The notes: generated from the letters alone by a model not told the origin. A DNA stretch of 64,000 bases from Sporobacter sp963677825 (GCA_963677825.2 CAXXEF010000001.1:1178001-1242000), one strand, 5' to 3'. Positions 35,688 to 45,457 are shown, counted from the first letter of the stretch. Translations and numbers: made by a program.

Positions 35688-37220
35688 ATGAGATTGACTA
35701 ATTTGAAAATGCAAAATTTTCGAGGTTATCGCGACGAGATATCGGTTGATTTTGATGACTTAACTGTCTTTGTAGGCAAAAACGATATTGGAAAATCCAC
35801 GATACTTGAAGCACTTGACATTTTTTTCAACGATAGCAAAGGTGTAATTAAGTTCGAGCCAGCTGACATAAACAACCTCGCATTAGATGGCGATGAAACG
35901 AGCATAACAGTACGCTTCGACCAACTACCCGCTAATATAACAATCGACACAACTTATCAAACAACGCTAGCAGATGAGTATCTTCTTACTGACGATGGTT
36001 ACTTAGAAGTAAAAAAGGTCTATAAAACTGCTACAACCAAAACATACATTCGGGCACTTCACCCTACCAATCCAATCTGTAACGATTTATTGCTGAAAAA
36101 GAACGCTGAGCTTAAACGAATTGTAAGAGAAAATAATATTGAATGCGCTAATCAAGCAATAAACTCCGAGCTGAGGAAAGCCATTTGGCATCACTATGAA
36201 GTCGAATTGCAACTTGCAATGGTAGATATTGATGTTACTAAGGGTGAAACAAAACCAATTTGGAACAACTTGGAGAACTACCTGCCGACATACTCTCTTT
36301 TTCAAGCGGACAGAAAAAACACCGACAATGATACCGAAGTGCAAGACCCCTTAAAAGTGGCTGTAAAAGAAATTTTGCAGGATGAAGCTTTGAGAGCCTC
36401 TCTCGAAACCATTGCAGATCAAGTTGAGACGAAACTTCGAGAAGTGTCTGCACGGACATTGGAAAAGCTACGTGAAATGAGTCCGGAAATCGCAGATAGT
36501 TTAAATCCCGATATCCCACCCGTTGAAAATCTTAAGTGGGCAGATGTGTTTAAGAATGTGTCTATCACAGGCGACGATAACATCCCAATTAACAAGCGCG
36601 GAAGCGGCGTGAAGCGCCTTATATTACTTAACTTTTTTCGTGCCGAAGCAGAGCGCCGGCAAGCCGAAAACAGAGCAACTGGTATCATTTACGCAATCGA
36701 AGAGCCCGAAACATCACAACACACTGCAAACCAAAAAAAGCTAATCACCGCGTTAAAAGAACTCGCCGAAGCTGAAAATACACAAGTTTTCCTTACAACA
36801 CATAGCGCCAACATTGTTAAAGCACTTGCATTTCCAAGCCTTCGGCTTGTTTTTGAGGAAGGTAACAGAAAAAATGTCACCGCTGTTACTCCAGCGCAAT
36901 TACCATACCCATCCCTTAATGAGGTAAACTACCTTGCTTTTACTGAAGTCTCAGAAGAATATCACGATGAGCTTTATGGACACCTCAAGTACTGTGGCTT
37001 ATATACTGCTTATTGCGAAGGAAAGCCTCAGCGACTATATACTAAGATGATGAACGGGGAGCCTCTTCAGCCAAGAATGATTCCCTTAACAGAATATATT
37101 CGTCACAAAATACACCACCCTGAAAACCACTTTAACGACGACTACACTGCAGAAGATCTGCAATTATCCATACTTGACATGAGGGAGTTTATTGAGCAAA
37201 ACACACCGCTTAATGACTAA
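35688..37220 (+). CDS. OLD-family/RecF-like AAA ATPase, no TOPRIM domain, solitary
   Basis: The 510-residue protein follows AAGGAG. It begins LTNLKMQNFRGYRDEISVDF with Walker A GKNDIGKST (30-38), a coiled insertion (about 190-290), Walker B YAIEEPET (335-342) and the H-loop TTHSANI. This is the ABC-type ATPase of OLD nucleases and of defence proteins such as GajA or AriA. The TOPRIM nuclease domain expected after the ATPase is missing. Instead the C-terminus has a short helical part with EYIRHKIHHPENH. No UvrD-like helicase, reverse transcriptase or other defence gene is adjacent. Base composition is lower in GC than its neighbours, hinting at transfer. Confidence 0.8.
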   Translation: MRLTNLKMQNFRGYRDEISVDFDDLTVFVGKNDIGKSTILEALDIFFNDSKGVIKFEPADINNLALDGDETSITVRFDQLPANITIDTTYQTTLADEYLLTDDGYLEVKKVYKTATTKTYIRALHPTNPICNDLLLKKNAELKRIVRENNIECANQAINSELRKAIWHHYEVELQLAMVDIDVTKGETKPIWNNLENYLPTYSLFQADRKNTDNDTEVQDPLKVAVKEILQDEALRASLETIADQVETKLREVSARTLEKLREMSPEIADSLNPDIPPVENLKWADVFKNVSITGDDNIPINKRGSGVKRLILLNFFRAEAERRQAENRATGIIYAIEEPETSQHTANQKKLITALKELAEAENTQVFLTTHSANIVKALAFPSLRLVFEEGNRKNVTAVTPAQLPYPSLNEVNYLAFTEVSEEYHDELYGHLKYCGLYTAYCEGKPQRLYTKMMNGEPLQPRMIPLTEYIRHKIHHPENHFNDDYTAEDLQLSILDMREFIEQNTPLND

Positions 37221-37282
37221 GAACGTCATTGTTACTTACCTTCATATAAAGGAAATACACAGTAGTGAGTAACAAAATATAG

Positions 37283-37311
37283 TTGCTGCGGTACCACCAC
37301 AACTGTATAAT
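37283..37311 (+). promoter_or_regulatory. Promoter of the glycyl radical enzyme gene
   Basis: TTGCTG (37283-37288), 17-base spacer and TATAAT (37306-37311) precede a GGGAGG site and the start codon at 37359. The spacer contains a palindromic GGTACC. Confidence 0.65.
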
Positions 37312-37358
37312 AGCAATAACAGGATTAAAACAACAAAACAAGCACTGGGAGGTCAAAA

Positions 37359-39803
37359 ATGGTCGAAGTTGATAGGACTCTACTTGAGGACATAGATAAG
37401 CTAGAGCTGAGCGAACTGAACAAGACTTGGCGCAAGGCCATGAAGTCTGCCGGGTGGCGGATCTATCCCGACCGCGAGCGCTGGACCGTCAAGTCCTGGA
37501 AGGAGACGGAGGGCGAGGATCTGCAGATACGCAGAGCCAAGCTGGTCGCCTGTGTTCTGGATAATTTGGAGATCAAGATCCACGAATTCGATGAGATCGT
37601 AGGCCGCCCCACGCCCGGCGTCATCGGCTGCGCGACGGCAATAGACTGCGTGGGTGATTATATCCCCGACATCTGGAACGATGACGGCAAGGTTTCTGCC
37701 ACCATGGACGTCACAGCAATTCTGACCCGCGATGAACTGGAGATACTGCGTGAGAGCGCACGGACTTTCCGCAGCACGGCCTATCCCGAGATGGTGCGGA
37801 AGGCCTGGGAAAGTCTAGTGGGAGACTGGGCAGCGGACGCCGAAGCTGCAAAGCTGAAGGATCCTGGGATCGATGTTGGCGTTACCGGCCAGTCCACCGC
37901 CACCCTCAACTGGCCCAAGATTCTGCGTGTCGGTCTCCGCGGCTTCATAAACGAGGCGCAGGAGCACATTGACGCCTACATCGCCGTCAAGGGACACGAC
38001 ATTAACAAAATATTCTTCTGGAAAAGCGCCATCATTACGCTCGAGGCCGCCATCAGACACGCAAACAGATATGCCGAGCTTGCCAAGAAGATGGCCGCCG
38101 AGACAACGGATCCGGCATACAAGGCGAGGCTGGAAAATATCGCTGAGGTTTGTATGTATGTACCCGAGAATCCGCCCCGAACCTTCCAGGAAGCCCTGCA
38201 GTCCATGCAGTTTTGTAACTTGTGTAAGATGCTGGAGAGCCCCAACCAGAACAACTGCCAATGGGGCCGCGCAGACCAGTATCTCTACCCCTACTTTGTC
38301 CGCGACCTGAAGAACGGCGTACCTCTTGAGAAGCTGGCTTCCGTGATGGCCGACCTGATTGGCCGCTGGGGTACCCAGACCTATGTTCAAAATTCCACCC
38401 AGAAGGATTCCCACCAGATAAACTTCGGCATCAACAACATCATGGTCGGCGGTATCGACAAGAACAACGAAGACTGCAGCAACGAACTGAGCTACATGAT
38501 CCTCTGCCTTGTTGGCAAGCTGCAGATATCCTCTCCCACTGTGGGTTTGCGCTGGAACAGCAAGACGCCCGATTGGCTCATGCGCAAGGCTATCCACACC
38601 AATATCGAGACCCGCGGCGGCATTCCGCTTTTCGAGAACGACGAAGTAGTGATACCCCACTATGTTAAGGACGGTATCCCCTTCAACGAAGCGGTTGACT
38701 GGGGCGGACTGGGCTGCGTATATCCCTGCATCCCCACACGCGCAGAGCACACCGGCGCCCACGGCTCCGCGGCCCTCAACCTTGCTGCAATGTTCGATAT
38801 GACTATGCATAACGGCATTGATATAAACGGCAAGCAGACCGGTCTGAAGAGTGGTGATCCCAGAGACTTTAAGAACTTTGAGGAACTGTATCAGGCCTTT
38901 CTGCAGCAGCACAAGTATGTGACGCACCGCGCTTTCTGGCTGGCCGGCGTCGCAAGAGATCAGGAGCCCAACTATTTCCGCACGCCGCTGCTGTCCATTC
39001 TGGGCATAGATGCCAGCATGGAGCTGGGTCAGGATCTGATGTTCGCGCACCCGGACTTCTCCCTGTTCGGCGTCGGCGACAGAGCTATTATTGACGCGGC
39101 CAACTCTCTATACGCCGTGTACAGCATTGTTTACAAAAACAAGCTTCTGACCATGGACGAACTGATGAACGCCCTAGACGCCAACTTCGAGGGAGAGCGC
39201 GGCGAGATGATCCGCCAGATGTGCCTTTCCCAGCCCAAGTTCGGCAACGATGACGAAGAGGTTGATGCCATGGTCCGGCGCGTCAGCACGGATTCTGTTG
39301 AGATCATCCATTCTTACGACAATGCACCCTATCATCGCTACATGGTAGCAAGAGAGGGGCTTGCATGGCACTACTTCGGCGGCCTGGGCTGCCGAGCCCT
39401 GCCCACCGGCCGCAAGGCTTTTGAGCCCCTGAGCGACGGTTCGCTGTCCCCCATGCAGGGTACCGACGTGAACGGCCCCACCGCCGTCATCCGCTCCGCC
39501 TGTAACTCCTGCTTCAGCGACGTCAGCTATGCGTCCGTGCTGAACCAGAAGCTCTCTGCATCCCTCCTTCAGAGCGAGGAGAGTATCGACAAGCTGATTG
39601 CTTACACCAATGCCTTCATGTCTGCCGGCGGTTCTCACATCCAGTACAACATTACCGACATGGAAGAACTCGTCGAAGCAAAAGTCAAGCCCGAGGAGCA
39701 CAAAGACCTGATCGTCAGAATCGGCGGATTCAGCGCTTATTTCGTGCAGCTGTCTCCGGAGATTCAGGATGATGTTATTTGCCGTAGTGAGTTTAATCTC
39801 TAA
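37359..39803 (+). CDS. Glycyl radical enzyme (PFL/decarboxylase superfamily), unassigned subgroup
   Basis: The 814-residue protein covers the PFL-like barrel and a C-terminal glycyl radical domain. The radical glycine is most likely G790 in VRIGGFSAYF. The active-site cysteine is C453 in GGLGCVYPCIP. Eliminases and arylacetate decarboxylases of this superfamily carry C-x-E here; this protein has C-V-Y and a second cysteine (C457). That argues against a diol/choline/hydroxyproline-type eliminase or a 4-hydroxyphenylacetate-type decarboxylase, and resembles X-succinate synthases in lacking the Glu. No radical-SAM activase is adjacent, although activation requires one. It is monocistronic with its own promoter and terminator. 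The reaction is not assignable. Confidence 0.85.
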   Translation: MVEVDRTLLEDIDKLELSELNKTWRKAMKSAGWRIYPDRERWTVKSWKETEGEDLQIRRAKLVACVLDNLEIKIHEFDEIVGRPTPGVIGCATAIDCVGDYIPDIWNDDGKVSATMDVTAILTRDELEILRESARTFRSTAYPEMVRKAWESLVGDWAADAEAAKLKDPGIDVGVTGQSTATLNWPKILRVGLRGFINEAQEHIDAYIAVKGHDINKIFFWKSAIITLEAAIRHANRYAELAKKMAAETTDPAYKARLENIAEVCMYVPENPPRTFQEALQSMQFCNLCKMLESPNQNNCQWGRADQYLYPYFVRDLKNGVPLEKLASVMADLIGRWGTQTYVQNSTQKDSHQINFGINNIMVGGIDKNNEDCSNELSYMILCLVGKLQISSPTVGLRWNSKTPDWLMRKAIHTNIETRGGIPLFENDEVVIPHYVKDGIPFNEAVDWGGLGCVYPCIPTRAEHTGAHGSAALNLAAMFDMTMHNGIDINGKQTGLKSGDPRDFKNFEELYQAFLQQHKYVTHRAFWLAGVARDQEPNYFRTPLLSILGIDASMELGQDLMFAHPDFSLFGVGDRAIIDAANSLYAVYSIVYKNKLLTMDELMNALDANFEGERGEMIRQMCLSQPKFGNDDEEVDAMVRRVSTDSVEIIHSYDNAPYHRYMVAREGLAWHYFGGLGCRALPTGRKAFEPLSDGSLSPMQGTDVNGPTAVIRSACNSCFSDVSYASVLNQKLSASLLQSEESIDKLIAYTNAFMSAGGSHIQYNITDMEELVEAKVKPEEHKDLIVRIGGFSAYFVQLSPEIQDDVICRSEFNL

Positions 39804-39874
39804 TCCAACGAGCGCGGCTTAGCGTTCGATTGAGCTTCAATGGCGCGTAGTAGCCTTTAATAATTTTCCGCAAT

Positions 39875-39928
39875 AGCGGGATAGTCTGCACATAATTGAC
39901 TTATGTCAAAAACGCAGGCTATCCCGCT
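39875..39928 (+). terminator. Terminator of the glycyl radical enzyme gene
   Basis: AGCGGGATAG and CTATCCCGCT form a perfect 10-bp stem extended by TGC/GCA. The ~28-base apical region contains its own TTGAC...GTCAA hairpin. A weak T-rich run follows. Confidence 0.75.
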
Positions 39929-40015
39929 CTCATTCTTTTGATGTAAGTCAATATAAGATATATAAAGCTGAGGGCGCGGCGATCAGACGTCAATGCTTGC
40001 AAAACAGCAAGATAA

Positions 40016-40048
40016 TATGGCGGATTTTAGATCAAAATCCGCCACTTT
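40016..40048. terminator. Short perfect hairpin between convergent genes
   Basis: TGGCGGATTTT and AAAATCCGCCA surround AGATC. It has T's at the loop-proximal ends and can act in either direction, probably ending the minus-strand ABC operon. Confidence 0.7.
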
Positions 40049-40119
40049 AGTCAACATGTGTATCAATCAATGCAATTCGGCTCAAGCATCTACTACCCAA
40101 ATGACTTGTCGCTGTGCCG

Positions 40120-40791
40120 CTACTCCTCCATCGTTAAGATGACCCCGTCACTCATCCGGTACATCCTGTCGGCCATCTTCGCCACATCCATGTCGTGCGT
40201 GACGACGATGACGCAGTAGCCGTTTTCATGCGCGAGGCCCGACAGGATCGCCATGATATTTTCGGAGTTGGCGACGTCGAGGTTGCCTGTCGGCTCATCG
40301 GCCAGCAGTATCCGCGCGCCCGACGCAAGGCTGCGCGCGATCGCCACGCGCTGCTGCTCACCGCCCGAGAGGTTCGACGGGAACCGCTTCATCTGTTCCG
40401 GCGAGATGCCGACGCTCTCAAGCAGCTTCTCCGCCTTCGGTATCGCATCCTTCGGCGCGACGCCGACGAGCTCCATCGGGTAGCAGACATTCTCGACGGC
40501 CGTCAGCAGCGGGAAAAGCTGGAACGCCTGAAAGATCATCGCGATGTCCTCGCGGCGGTAGCGGTCGAGGTCCATCGACGCAAGGTTTTCGTCGCCGAGT
40601 CGGATTTCGCCGTCCGTCGGATTGTCGAGCCCTGCGAGCATCGACAACAGCGTCGACTTGCCCGAGCCGCTCGGGCCGACGATTGCGTAGAGCGTCTCCG
40701 GCTCGAAGACGCAGGCGGCGTCTTTAACGGCCGGGTTGGCGGCGCTGCGGTATTTGTATGTGACGTTGTCCATGACCAGATCTGACATCAT
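40120..40791 (-). CDS. MacB/LolD-type ABC transporter ATPase
   Basis: The 223-residue protein has Walker A GPSGSGKST (39-47), Q-loop FQAFQLFPLLTAVENV, signature NLSGGEQQR, Walker B ILLADEPTGNLD and H-loop VVTHD. The sequence DEPTGNLD and the short length mark the MacB/LolD/FtsE group that works with FtsX-type permeases. It starts 10 bases after the permease gene (GGGAGG site), so the two form one operon. Such systems move lipoproteins, peptides or mechanical force across the envelope rather than import nutrients. Confidence 0.93.
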   Translation of the reverse strand: MMSDLVMDNVTYKYRSAANPAVKDAACVFEPETLYAIVGPSGSGKSTLLSMLAGLDNPTDGEIRLGDENLASMDLDRYRREDIAMIFQAFQLFPLLTAVENVCYPMELVGVAPKDAIPKAEKLLESVGISPEQMKRFPSNLSGGEQQRVAIARSLASGARILLADEPTGNLDVANSENIMAILSGLAHENGYCVIVVTHDMDVAKMADRMYRMSDGVILTMEE

Positions 40792-40801
40792 TGAACCTCC
40801 C

Positions 40802-43800
40802 CTATTCTTTCGTTTGCAGCAGTTCGAGCACGTTGCGCCGCGTCGCGAGCGACGCGCAGACGATCGCCGCAGCGACGACGACGGCGAAGTACAGTCCTAC
40901 AAACAGCAGTAGCTGCGTTAAAACGCCAGACAGTCCGGTGCCTTTGTAGATCAGCAGCGCGCCTGCGCCGATGATCAGTCCGAGGACGCTCAGGAATATC
41001 TGCTCAAGCGACAGGATCGCGCGCGTCTTCCTTTTCGTCGTACCGAGGATGCGCAGGATGGCCGCTTCCTTCGACGATTGGAGAATGACGAGGCAGCATA
41101 AGAATCCGCCGATGATGAGCGCCGCCGCGACGGCGATCGGGTACAGCGTTTCAAGCAGCCGGAGCGAATTGCTAAGGTGTTCAAGCTTGCTCGTGTCCAT
41201 GATGAAGACGCTGTCACCGGCTATTTTTGCGCTGTAACTTCGAAATTCATTCGCCAGATAATTATCACAGAGCGTGAACTCGGCGACGTCTAGCACAACG
41301 CCCGACCCGACGACATCGACCGTGTCAAAATCCCCCGCTGTAAAAAGCAAATCGTCGTACGCGCCGGACGGCGTTGAGACAACGCCGGTAATCGTATAGG
41401 TGCGCGATGACATCCTGAACAATTGCGTGATCTCAGCATGAGACAGCGCCAATATCTCTTCGTCGGTGATTGCTTCGTTTGGATACGCCGTTCGATACAG
41501 TCCGATATAGGTTTCCTGCAAGCCGGGAAGAGAACCCTCGCTGGAAAGCGTGACTGTGTCGCCGGGTTCAAGCTCATATTGCATCATCAGCGTTTCACCG
41601 ACGATGATTGCCTTGCCAAACTCATCCATGACAGTCGCGTCGTAGCCGTCAGCGTAGGTAATTTCGGGCTCTTCGTTCGTATAGCGCGCAATATTGTTTG
41701 TAAAAACGATGTCGGGTCTTTCCTCATACGGAACAATAACCTCGACATCCAGTTCGGTGGAACGCAGGTCCACGATTTCTCTGGCTTCATAGTACGGATC
41801 GACAACGTAGCCGGAATTAATAATTTCCGGCACGGATTGCAGCGGTAACCCAATGAAATTCGCGGTAATAACCGTTTCTTCGATCAACCCGGCATACGAC
41901 TGCTTCATCAGCGCCAGCTGGCCGACGGCAACGAACAGCAGCGCCGCCAACACGATCGCCAGCACTGATTTTCCTAGTGACCGGCGCAGATGTCGCCCGA
42001 TATATCGGAGGATAAATCCGATTGAGTTGCTTGTCCGCTTGTGTTGAACAGATTGTGCAGCATCTGAAGCCTTATCGGCCACGTTCACTGTGGCTGTCTG
42101 TTTTGGCGCTGTGTTATGGGATACGGATGCCGCTTCACTCGGATCTTTGTCCGTTTTAGACGGCGTCATAGTAATATTCTTGCCGCGCTCTTTAGCCCGC
42201 CTGCTGTCCTGCAAGAGCGTCAACGGCGAAAGCTTACCGATCTGGTGCAGCAGCAAAGCCGCGATAACAAGCGTCAGCAGGATCTCACCTAAGATGCACC
42301 CGACAACCACCCCCACAGGAACAGTGGTGCTGACGGCAAATTCTTTCAGCATAGACAGCGTGTTGTTTTGAGTGATTGTTTTCACCGTATAAATCCACGC
42401 CGCCGCACTCCCCGCCAGCACAGCGGTAGCCGCGACTGTGCCCAGCGGCAGCAGCAGCGACCGTGCCGCGATCTGCTTCGTTGTACCAAGCGCACGCATG
42501 ACGGCGTATTCCTTCTTCTTACGGCCGATGAACAGGTACACGACGAAGCCTGTCGCGACAATGACCGCCGCCGTTATCGCGGCAATCTTGATTAGAGAAA
42601 CTTGTCGTGCCGCACGGAAGCTGTCGGCTTTTTCAGGCCAGCCGGCGTCGTCAAAGATGAGTGTCAGGCCCATCGCCTCGATCAGCGGCGCCGATTCCCC
42701 TATAAAGGCCGAAATATCCCACGCGTTGCCGACTATAAAGCTGAATTCGGCCGGTGAAAATACGTGATCGGACAATGCGCTCTCGTCGACCGGCAGAAGC
42801 GACTTCGGGACAAATATCGTACTAATGCTGTAGCACCAGTTTGCTTCTTTAGACTGCTTGTTCAGGCCGTCCAAATCCGCGTAAATGCCGACAATTTCAA
42901 GCGTGATCGGCTTTTCCGCCGGCTCGTACCGCTCCTTCGTTACGGCAGCCGCGCCGAGCGATTTATACTGCTCGAACAACTCGGTACCGAGCTTTATCGT
43001 GATTGTGTCGCCGACGCCGAGTCCATTCGCTTCGGCGAAGTCGCGGCTGACGACACAGATATTCAGCCCGTTCGCGCTATCCTCCGGCGTCAGCGCCCGC
43101 CCATCGAGGATCGTCATGTTACCTTCGGCGAACCGCAGGATTGAGCGCATATCCTCCGTGTAGACCATGTCGAACGTGTGCATGTCCGCGTTTGTGATCT
43201 CGACGAGCTCACTGAGCGGCGCGAACTCGCCTGTTTCAAGGTAATTGGATGGCGCGCCATCCAGCGGCCAGACGGCGTCGCACCAGGAAACAACCAGGTC
43301 GTCGCTGAGATAATAGATCGGATCAGTCTGATGGGGAATCTGCGGGTCAAACCGGACGATAAATACATATCGGTTGCCCGGCGTCATGCTTTCAACGTAC
43401 TCGGTATCAAATCTGTTTTCTTGAGAGAAGACCGATACAAATCTTTCGATCCCGCCGGCGACACCTAGTCTAATATCACTTTGCGGGTTTGCAGAAATCG
43501 TGATTATTCGATCATTGATTGACCACGGCAGATTTCCGGCAAGGAGCTTACAATCTTCAATAATTAATTGGTTAAAATTATCCTCGGAAAACAGTACTGA
43601 TTCGACTGGATCACCATACTGTACTTCCGTCAGCGTTCCCTCAAAAATGCACCGCATTGTATAGTTATAGAAGTACTCTTCGTCCAGCCGGTAATAAGGA
43701 TCTGAAACACCGGCCGTCATATGCCGCGTATCGGTTGACGTGATGTACGGGAGCGATGATATGACATTGATCTGTTCCTGCGTCAGTGGCTGGTATCGCA

Positions 43801-44095
43801 GCTCATTAAGATACTTCTCCCGCTTTTCTTCGGAGTATCCCTGCGCAACGCGCGGATCTGCTTTTATGTATCCGGGCAACCCCGCATATGTATCCGAAGC
43901 CGGCGCCACCTCCGCTGAGCCGACGCCGACGTACTGCTCGGCGACGGCGTTGAACTCTCGCGCCGTGACGGCGTACTCCGCCGTCTGCGAGAAAAACGCG
44001 AACGTCACAACACCAAGCAGGATGAACGTTAGGATTGTTCTGACGGGAGATCGATATAACGTTTTGAGTGATAGCAAAGGGCGCATTATCATCAC
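40802..44095 (-). CDS. FtsX/MacB-type permease with two FtsX domains
   Basis: The 1097-residue protein has an N-terminal helix (about 15-35), a ~460-residue extracellular domain, three helices (about 510-640), a charged cytoplasmic linker (about 650-700), another helix near 712, a second extracellular domain (about 735-960) and three final helices. This eight-helix tandem FtsX arrangement is typical of Gram-positive lipoprotein- or peptide-handling exporters. It is one gene before the MacB-type ATPase and 85 bases after the lipoprotein gene. Exported substrate unknown; antimicrobial-peptide resistance and signalling are the usual alternatives. Confidence 0.9.
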   Translation of the reverse strand: MMIMRPLLSLKTLYRSPVRTILTFILLGVVTFAFFSQTAEYAVTAREFNAVAEQYVGVGSAEVAPASDTYAGLPGYIKADPRVAQGYSEEKREKYLNELRYQPLTQEQINVISSLPYITSTDTRHMTAGVSDPYYRLDEEYFYNYTMRCIFEGTLTEVQYGDPVESVLFSEDNFNQLIIEDCKLLAGNLPWSINDRIITISANPQSDIRLGVAGGIERFVSVFSQENRFDTEYVESMTPGNRYVFIVRFDPQIPHQTDPIYYLSDDLVVSWCDAVWPLDGAPSNYLETGEFAPLSELVEITNADMHTFDMVYTEDMRSILRFAEGNMTILDGRALTPEDSANGLNICVVSRDFAEANGLGVGDTITIKLGTELFEQYKSLGAAAVTKERYEPAEKPITLEIVGIYADLDGLNKQSKEANWCYSISTIFVPKSLLPVDESALSDHVFSPAEFSFIVGNAWDISAFIGESAPLIEAMGLTLIFDDAGWPEKADSFRAARQVSLIKIAAITAAVIVATGFVVYLFIGRKKKEYAVMRALGTTKQIAARSLLLPLGTVAATAVLAGSAAAWIYTVKTITQNNTLSMLKEFAVSTTVPVGVVVGCILGEILLTLVIAALLLHQIGKLSPLTLLQDSRRAKERGKNITMTPSKTDKDPSEAASVSHNTAPKQTATVNVADKASDAAQSVQHKRTSNSIGFILRYIGRHLRRSLGKSVLAIVLAALLFVAVGQLALMKQSYAGLIEETVITANFIGLPLQSVPEIINSGYVVDPYYEAREIVDLRSTELDVEVIVPYEERPDIVFTNNIARYTNEEPEITYADGYDATVMDEFGKAIIVGETLMMQYELEPGDTVTLSSEGSLPGLQETYIGLYRTAYPNEAITDEEILALSHAEITQLFRMSSRTYTITGVVSTPSGAYDDLLFTAGDFDTVDVVGSGVVLDVAEFTLCDNYLANEFRSYSAKIAGDSVFIMDTSKLEHLSNSLRLLETLYPIAVAAALIIGGFLCCLVILQSSKEAAILRILGTTKRKTRAILSLEQIFLSVLGLIIGAGALLIYKGTGLSGVLTQLLLFVGLYFAVVVAAAIVCASLATRRNVLELLQTKE

Positions 44096-44180
44096 ATCTC
44101 CAAATTACGTCTACTTAACAAAAGAGTAGCATCACAACAGCTTAGTTGAGGCCGCCGGTTCAGCAATAGTGTTGTATCGA

Positions 44181-45038
44181 TTAGCTAGGGTCAGGTCGTG
44201 TTCCTGTGAATAGTTGCATACGTTGTATCCACTTCTCATCATATTGGTATAGCGCCCCACCGTTTTTGGAAAACACGCCCGTTTTTGTATCGACTAAATA
44301 AACATTCTCGCCTATTGTGATCTTAACGTCAAAACTATAATCATCGCCATTGGTATACTCATATGTCGTTCGTATCGTGCCTTCAAGTACATTCTGTAAT
44401 TCTGCAGTTGAACCCTTGTTCTGGTAAAAGGCCTCACCCGTACCGGCTGTCTTTTGAATGAATGCGCAGTTTTCCACGTCCTCCGTATCAGGGAGAATTG
44501 TCTGCACCAAATTGCTTAACTCTTCGAAATCAAAGGAGCCAGTATATTCGTAAGTAAGGATCTTTTGATTCTGGTTAAGTTCCAGATATTCGGCCCAATC
44601 TTCATCTGTTTTCAACTCGAAATCGATTAGGTGGTCGATCTGCTTAAAGCTGATGTATAATGTTGGGGTGAATATGGATACCGTTGGGGTTGACATGGAT
44701 ACCGTCTTTATAATCTCAATCGACTGCCATCCGTTTGAATCTTCAAAAATCAGCTCGACCGATACGTAATAAGGTGCGTTGATTTCAGCTTCAGCTAAGC
44801 TTGACGTGTCAACAGATGACAGCAGCTCAACCGCTGTTTGTGTTTGCTCGCTGCTTAATCCGACATAAGATATACCTAAAGGTGCACCACCTCCGGTTCG
44901 TAGGTAAACTTCATCTGCCGCTAGGATCCCGTTAAACAGCTTGTCAATGTCGTTATCAGCATCCTCATTGGCGGTGCAAGATATCAATGACAACGATAAA
45001 ACGACAGCAAGAAGTGTGATAATGATTTTTCGATGCAT
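44181..45038 (-). CDS. Lipoprotein associated with the FtsX-type transporter
   Basis: The start is the ATG at 45038 (AGGGGGC upstream); an in-frame ATG at 45101 has no ribosome-binding site. The product is 285 residues. Its signal peptide ends LSLISC, with the lipidated cysteine at 21. The mature part is an acidic alpha/beta region with no family I recognise. It lies just upstream of the FtsX/ATPase pair and in the same direction. An accessory or substrate role for that transporter is a reasonable inference. Confidence 0.7.
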   Translation of the reverse strand: MHRKIIITLLAVVLSLSLISCTANEDADNDIDKLFNGILAADEVYLRTGGGAPLGISYVGLSSEQTQTAVELLSSVDTSSLAEAEINAPYYVSVELIFEDSNGWQSIEIIKTVSMSTPTVSIFTPTLYISFKQIDHLIDFELKTDEDWAEYLELNQNQKILTYEYTGSFDFEELSNLVQTILPDTEDVENCAFIQKTAGTGEAFYQNKGSTAELQNVLEGTIRTTYEYTNGDDYSFDVKITIGENVYLVDTKTGVFSKNGGALYQYDEKWIQRMQLFTGTRPDPS

Positions 45039-45364
45039 AGTGCGCCCCCTATTGATTAATTGGCACCATCCATAATTATTCAATTTATCCATACATTTCA
45101 TTATAATACATTTCCAATCACTTTTCCAATTACCTTGACGATCGTTTAATCGACTTAATCCCTCACTAAATATATGTATCAGCGCCGCAATAACGTGACA
45201 TATTATACTACAATTATCATTATTTGTAATTTATAAATGCGCCCAGTACGGAGCTTGCTAGTCTGCTACATTCAAACAAAACATTATTTGTGCCAAATAA
45301 AAACAGCGAGGATACCCGGTATCTGTTTTCAATGGTTTTGTGTTTTCAAAACACGTATGATGAA
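45039..45364 (-). other. Intergenic stretch upstream of the lipoprotein operon
   Basis: AT-rich DNA of about 330 bases without a credible ORF. It should contain the promoter for the lipoprotein-FtsX-ATPase operon; no -35/-10 pair stands out clearly. Confidence 0.5.
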
Positions 45365-45405
45365 CCGGCGGGCACGGAAACTTTCATTGTTTCCGCGCCC
45401 GCCGG
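45365..45405 (-). terminator. Terminator downstream of the sulfatase-1/binding-protein operon
   Basis: CCGGCGGGCACGGAAAC and GTTTCCGCGCCCGCCGG form a 17-bp stem with one mismatch and a seven-base loop, about 50 bases past the stop of the minus-strand binding-protein gene. Confidence 0.8.
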
Positions 45406-45457
45406 CTGTTGCTATTCTTATTTAATTGTTACTCGCTAGATCCTTGTACAAGCGGTG

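Larger units (their letters stand above)
39804..40119. other. Convergent intergenic region with two terminator hairpins
   Basis: It lies between the convergent glycyl radical enzyme and ABC ATPase genes. The two stem-loops are listed separately; otherwise it contains nothing recognisable. Confidence 0.7.

Noticed and set aside
35688..37220. Gabija or PARIS defence system
   Set aside because: The ATPase resembles GajA/AriA, but the TOPRIM domain and the partner gene (helicase or AriB) are absent, so neither system can be called.
37815..39050. Long minus-strand frame of 411 codons opposite the glycyl radical enzyme
   Set aside because: It lies wholly antisense to a confidently identified enzyme, has no ribosome-binding site and shows no family features. 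High-GC codon bias makes such open antisense frames common.
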